DNA from: Candidatus Latescibacterota bacterium
Lineage (GTDB): Bacteria > Latescibacterota > 4484-107 > B68-G9
Direction of reading: 5' to 3'
Assembly: GCA_012961755.1 (NCBI GenBank)
Contig: DTYS01000087.1
Location: forward strand, 1 to 9,708
Length of the DNA stretch: 9,708 nucleotides
Shown: one piece after another, positions 6,888 to 9,708 of the stretch
How positions within the stretch are numbered: position 1 is the first letter of the stretch
Layout: each line of letters starts with the position of its first letter
Translations under genes and position numbers: made by a program
The notes under the pieces: model-generated
What the model was told of the DNA's origin: nothing
What the model saw: the letters and a program-made list of their open reading frames with translations, nothing else
The model's database searches: none

Positions 6888-8024
6888 CCACCTGAGCGAG
6901 CCGATGTAGCCCTCGAAGTTCCTTTCGCACTCATCCAAGTTGTCCCCTCCGAACTTCTCCAGGAAGGCGTCCGCAAGCACCAAGGCCACTACGGCCTCTG
7001 CTACCACCGCCGCGGCGGGAACTGCGCATACGTCCGACCTTTCCCTGTGGGCGTACGTCGGGGAGAGGCCCCTTACATCTACCGAGGGGAGGGGTTTCCT
7101 GAGCGTAGGAATGGGCTTCATGGCCGCCCTCAGGATTATGGGTTCCCCGTTGCTCACCCCTCCCTCTATCCCGCCGGCCCTGTTCGTCCTCCTGACTATG
7201 CGCCCCTCCTCCGTAAATATTCCGTCGTGTACCTCCGAACCCTTCCTCCCCGCCGCCCGGAACCCCAAACCTACCTCCACGCCCTTTATCGCTGGAATCC
7301 CCATCACCGCAGCGGCCAGCCTCGCGTCCAACCTCCTCTCGGCCTGGGAGTAGCTACCGAGCCCCGGTGGCACGCCCCTCGCCACCACCTGAAATATGCC
7401 ACCCACGGAATCTCCGGCCTTCCTGGCTTCGTCCACCTCCTCCATCATCCTCCCTTCGGCCTCGGGGTCGGGGCACCTCAAGGGTGAGGAGTCCACCTCC
7501 TCGCCGGGGAAGAACCCCTCGGGAGGTTCCCAGGAGACCCCTCCCACCGAGACCACGAAGCTCCCTATCTCCACCCCGAATTCCTCCAGGAGCCTCCTCG
7601 CGACCGCCCCCAAGGCCACCCTTACCGCCGTCTCCCTCGCGCTCGCCCTTTCAAGCACGTTCCTTACGTCCTCGTGTCCGTACTTCCAAAGCCCCGCTAA
7701 GTCCGCATGGCCGGGCCTGGGGACGGTCACCGGCTCGGCCTCGCCGGGGCCCACCGACATGACTTCCTTCCAGTTCTCCCAGTCCCTGTTCTCCACAAGT
7801 ATACATATGGGGCTTCCGAGGGTCCTCCCGAACCTCACTCCCGAGAGTATCCGGGCACGGTCCCTCTCCACCTTCATCCTTCCGCCCCTCCCGTAGCCCC
7901 GTTGCCTTCGGGCGAGCTGGCGGTCTATGTATCCCTCGGAGAGCTTAAGCCCCGCCGGGACCCCCTCCAATATCCCGACCAGGGCCCTCCCGTGGGACTC
8001 CCCGGATGTGAGCCAACGGAGCAT
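6882..8024 (-). CDS. aroC: Chorismate synthase
   Basis: AroC converts 5-enolpyruvylshikimate-3-phosphate to chorismate, the last shared step of aromatic amino acid synthesis, using reduced FMN. The protein is 380 residues, a normal length for the family. Signatures in order are SGESHG with His11; GRGGRMKVERDRARILSG; RPGHADLAG and KYGHEDVRNVLERASARET; GSYSQAERRLDARLAAA; TNRAGGIEGGVSNG; MKPIPTL; and RSDVCAVPAAAVV near the C-terminus. The ATG at 8024 is chosen because MLRWLTSGESHG is the usual family N-terminus. No Shine-Dalgarno precedes it; instead a promoter -10 ends 7 bases before the ATG, predicting a leaderless mRNA. The gene ends TGG TGG TGA, whose complement forms the 3' end of the convergent tRNA-Glu gene. 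No terminator is evident after aroC on its own strand. Confidence 0.97.
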   Translation of the reverse strand: MLRWLTSGESHGRALVGILEGVPAGLKLSEGYIDRQLARRQRGYGRGGRMKVERDRARILSGVRFGRTLGSPICILVENRDWENWKEVMSVGPGEAEPVTVPRPGHADLAGLWKYGHEDVRNVLERASARETAVRVALGAVARRLLEEFGVEIGSFVVSVGGVSWEPPEGFFPGEEVDSSPLRCPDPEAEGRMMEEVDEARKAGDSVGGIFQVVARGVPPGLGSYSQAERRLDARLAAAVMGIPAIKGVEVGLGFRAAGRKGSEVHDGIFTEEGRIVRRTNRAGGIEGGVSNGEPIILRAAMKPIPTLRKPLPSVDVRGLSPTYAHRERSDVCAVPAAAVVAEAVVALVLADAFLEKFGGDNLDECERNFEGYIGSLRWW

Positions 8025-8031
8025 TTTGTTT

Positions 8032-8060
8032 ATGATAGTATAAAATCCATTTCCTGTCAA
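8032..8060 (-). promoter_or_regulatory. Promoter of aroC, predicted leaderless
   Basis: On the minus strand a consensus TTGACA (8060-8055) is followed by 17 bases and TATCAT (8037-8032). The A of the aroC ATG (8024) is 8 bases past the -10, which is where transcription should start. With no Shine-Dalgarno in the 7 intervening bases (AAACAAA), the mRNA probably begins at the start codon. The promoter lies just downstream of the purC terminator, so aroC is likely an independent unit. Confidence 0.72.
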
Positions 8061-8081
8061 GTCCTGCGGAGAATCCGTAAG

Positions 8082-8114
8082 ATAAAAGGAGCCCAGCGCC
8101 GACGTCCGAGCTCC
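8082..8114 (-). terminator. Rho-independent terminator after purC
   Basis: On the minus strand GGAGCTCGG (8114-8106) pairs with CTGGGCTCC (8096-8088), a nine-pair stem with two G-U pairs around a nine-base loop, followed directly by TTTTAT (8087-8082). It lies 28 bases past the purC stop and before the aroC promoter, so it fits the end of the nrnA-purC transcript. Confidence 0.7.
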
Positions 8115-8142
8115 CTTCCGATATCGCCCTCAGACGATCACA

Positions 8143-9033
8143 TCAACCGCCCAGCCAGGGACCCACAAGCCTCCTGTAGGCTTCTATGTACTTCTCCCTC
8201 GTCCTCCTCACCACGTCCTCGGGGAGGGAAGGGGCAGGAGGGGCCTTGTCCCATTCCAGGGATTCCAGGTAGTCCCTGACGTATTGCTTATCGAAGCTCT
8301 CCTGCGACCTTCCCGGGCTGTACCTCTCCTTGGGCCAGAACCGCGAGGAGTCCGGGGTGAGGACTTCGTCTATGAGTATGAGCTTCCCGTCCCTGAGCCC
8401 GAACTCGAACTTCGTGTCCGCCACGATTATCCCCCTCTCCTCCGCGTACCTACTGGCCTTCTCGTAGAGGGCTATGCTCCTGTCCCTTAGTTTCTCGGCC
8501 AGTTCCTTCCCCACCATGTCGGCCACCATCCCGAAGGTTATGTTCTCGTCGTGGCCTGAGGACGCCTTCGTGGCGGGGGTGAATATGGGCTCGGGGAGCC
8601 TGTCCGCCTCCCTCAGCCCCTCCGGAAGGCGAATTCCGCACACCGAACCTAAGCTTTTATACTCCCTCCATCCCGAACCCGCCAGATAGCCCCTGACTAC
8701 GCATTCAACGTCTATCCTCTCCGCCTTCCTGACCAGCATGGACCTTCCATCCAACAGGTCACGGAACGGCCGGAGGGAAGGGGGGAATTCCTCCACATCG
8801 GCAGTTATGAGGTGATGTTCAGTCAGGTCCTCCAAGAACCGGAACCAGAAGACGGAAAGGGCGGTGAGGACCCTTCCCTTGTCCGGGATACCGGTGGGAA
8901 GGACGCAATCGAAGGCCGAAATTCTATCGGTCGCAACTATGAGGAGCTCGTCCCCCAGGTCGAATATCTCCCTGACCTTTCCGCTCGAAAACTTCGGCAC
9001 ACCGGGAAGCTGCACAGTTGTCAGAGCGTCCAT
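8143..9033 (-). CDS. purC: Phosphoribosylaminoimidazole-succinocarboxamide synthase (SAICAR synthetase)
   Basis: PurC joins CAIR and aspartate with ATP to give SAICAR in de novo purine synthesis. The protein is 296 residues, matching the longer (about 300) PurC form rather than the roughly 237-residue E. coli form. Motifs in order are GKVREIFDLGDELLIVATDRISAFD cut as SSGKVREIFD then ATDRISAFD near the N-terminus; DVECVVRGYLAGSGW; PIFTPATKASSGHDENITF; ADTKFEFGL; and LIDEVLTPDSSRFW. The ATG at 9033 is chosen because AAAGGAG lies 5 bases upstream and the N-terminus matches the family. An upstream in-frame extension lacks homology and would overlap the preceding small gene. The Shine-Dalgarno overlaps the TGA of that small gene (TGAAAGGAG), which suggests co-transcription with nrnA and the small gene. 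A terminator follows the stop. Confidence 0.97.
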   Translation of the reverse strand: MDALTTVQLPGVPKFSSGKVREIFDLGDELLIVATDRISAFDCVLPTGIPDKGRVLTALSVFWFRFLEDLTEHHLITADVEEFPPSLRPFRDLLDGRSMLVRKAERIDVECVVRGYLAGSGWREYKSLGSVCGIRLPEGLREADRLPEPIFTPATKASSGHDENITFGMVADMVGKELAEKLRDRSIALYEKASRYAEERGIIVADTKFEFGLRDGKLILIDEVLTPDSSRFWPKERYSPGRSQESFDKQYVRDYLESLEWDKAPPAPSLPEDVVRRTREKYIEAYRRLVGPWLGG

Positions 9034-9044
9034 ATCTTCTCCTT

Positions 9045-9245
9045 TCAGTTCTGGGGAGGGCCGTCGAGGACAGGACCTCGGTATTCGCTCAGGGTGTAGA
9101 GCCCTAAGGGCAGGCCGGTCTCTTTCCTCACCACCCGGACGATCACAGGACGACGGAGGCGATGCGGAAGTACCTCCCATTGCAGCAGGGGGGTCCAGCG
9201 TTCCAGCCTGAACACTAAGAGGGCCTTTATCAGGTGCCTGAGCAT
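9045..9245 (-). CDS. Small hypothetical protein (66 aa) between nrnA and purC
   Basis: I do not recognise this protein. The case for a real gene is its position. Its ATG (9245) overlaps the nrnA stop by 16 bases, a GGGAGG lies 10 bases upstream, and its TGA is merged with the purC Shine-Dalgarno, so it fills the gap of about 200 bases exactly. The product is basic, with a hydrophobic-aromatic first half (MLRHLIKALLVF, then RWTPLLQWEVLPHRL), a beta-like VIVRVV stretch and a glycine/proline-rich end. There is no signal peptide or clear membrane helix. It is not PurS. Arginine codons here are more mixed (CGC, CGT, CGG, CGA) than the AGG-rich neighbours, a point against coding or a sign of a young gene. 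Chance ORF is the main alternative. Confidence 0.5.
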   Translation of the reverse strand: MLRHLIKALLVFRLERWTPLLQWEVLPHRLRRPVIVRVVRKETGLPLGLYTLSEYRGPVLDGPPQN

Positions 9246-9708
9246 CCCGTCACGGCCTCCCTTATCGCCTCTAAGATTCGGCTTTTGGCCTCACATATGT
9301 CCCCGTGAACGTAACATCCCGCGGCCCTTGGATGCCCTCCTCCCCCGAACCTTCCGGCTATTTTGTTCACAGGTACACCCCCACGTGAGCGGAGACTTAC
9401 CCTGAAGCTTCCCCCGTCCACCCTCCTGAGGAAAGCTGCCACCTCCACCCCGTCCACGAAGAGGACCATATCTACGAACCCCTCCGTGTCCTCCGAGGTC
9501 CCCTCGGAGGTGACATCGTCCAGGGAGATCATTCCCACCTTCCCCCCGCAGTAGAACTCCAAGGAGGAGAGCGCCTCGGCCAACCTCCTTATGGCCTCGG
9601 GGGAACGACGGTGGAAGAGGGCGTCCGCCACCTCGTCCGGCCTGACGCCCAACTCCACGAGGTCCCCGGCGATGTGCAGGGCTCGGGATGTGGTGTTGGA
9701 GAAGCGAA
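9230..9708 (-). CDS. nrnA: DHH/DHHA1 phosphoesterase, NrnA-like (oligoribonuclease/pAp phosphatase), N-terminus outside window
   Basis: Only the C-terminal 159 or so residues are present; the frame runs open through the right edge. The first residues, RFSNTT, match the linker after the DHH domain of NrnA-type enzymes, and HIAGDLVELGVRPDEVADALF fits the helix that follows it. The DHHA1 domain ends with the glycine-rich GRFGGGGHPRAAGC, the substrate-binding GGGH motif typical of the family. Such enzymes degrade two- to five-base RNAs and often dephosphorylate 3'-phosphoadenosine 5'-phosphate, in the cytosol, with manganese. The catalytic DHH half is not visible, so specificity (NrnA versus a cyclic-dinucleotide phosphodiesterase relative) cannot be settled. 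Its stop overlaps the start of the next small gene by 16 bases. Confidence 0.85.
   Translation of the reverse strand, partial: RFSNTTSRALHIAGDLVELGVRPDEVADALFHRRSPEAIRRLAEALSSLEFYCGGKVGMISLDDVTSEGTSEDTEGFVDMVLFVDGVEVAAFLRRVDGGSFRVSLRSRGGVPVNKIAGRFGGGGHPRAAGCYVHGDICEAKSRILEAIREAVTGCSGT

Noticed and set aside
9034..9180. Extended purC start giving a 345-residue protein
   Set aside because: The extra 49 residues show no PurC similarity and would overlap the small gene; the ATG at 9033 has a Shine-Dalgarno and the family N-terminus.
1..9708. CRISPR array, insertion sequence, prophage or attachment-site structures
   Set aside because: No spaced direct repeats, transposase, integrase or terminal inverted repeats were seen. 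The tRNA-Glu gene shows no duplicated 3' end nearby that would mark an integrated element within this window.

Overview
The window is bacterial DNA, GC-rich by eye, with every protein gene on the minus strand and one tRNA gene on the plus strand. Arginine is often encoded by AGG and isoleucine by ATA, a habit common in thermophiles. Shine-Dalgarno sites are strong (GGAGG type) and the promoters match the sigma70/sigmaA consensus (TTGACA, TATAAT-like). The mix of a DUF6785/DUF6784-like membrane protein, a secreted CBM9-like protein and sugar-type oxidoreductases recalls poorly cultured, polymer-degrading phyla such as Armatimonadota, Planctomycetes relatives or Poribacteria. This placement is an inference and cannot be settled from the window.

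Right-hand block (about 9708 down to 8082), housekeeping, read right to left: the C-terminal part of an NrnA-like DHH/DHHA1 phosphoesterase; a plausible unrecognised 66-residue protein; purC (SAICAR synthetase); and a rho-independent terminator. Next is aroC (chorismate synthase) with its own promoter at 8032-8060. That promoter is placed so that transcription should begin at the A of the ATG, which implies a leaderless mRNA. The end of aroC overlaps, tail to tail, the 3' CCA end of a tRNA-Glu(UUC) gene on the plus strand.

Centre (about 6774-6887): the tRNA-Glu gene has a near-perfect promoter (TTGACA, 17 bases, TATTAT). On the opposite strand the same AT-rich patch reads as a perfect TATAAT, with a possible -35 inside the tRNA gene. 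This probably drives the left-hand operon, so the site looks like a symmetric bidirectional promoter.

Left-hand block (6758 down to 1, running off the edge): a tightly packed operon of at least six genes. In order they encode a secreted CBM9-like protein, a Gfo/Idh/MocA-family NAD(P) oxidoreductase, a medium-chain (MDR) sugar/polyol-type dehydrogenase, a many-pass DUF6785/OPT-like membrane protein, a membrane-anchored TPR protein, and a PA-M28 peptidase-like exported protein whose visible metal-binding residues are replaced. Most junctions overlap or are only 9-11 bases apart. My reading, as inference, is an uptake and oxidation system: surface recognition of a carbohydrate or related ligand, import through the multi-pass protein, and redox conversion by two cytosolic dehydrogenases. 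The TPR protein and apparently non-catalytic M28-like protein would be envelope accessories. This operon is the best candidate for an undescribed system here.
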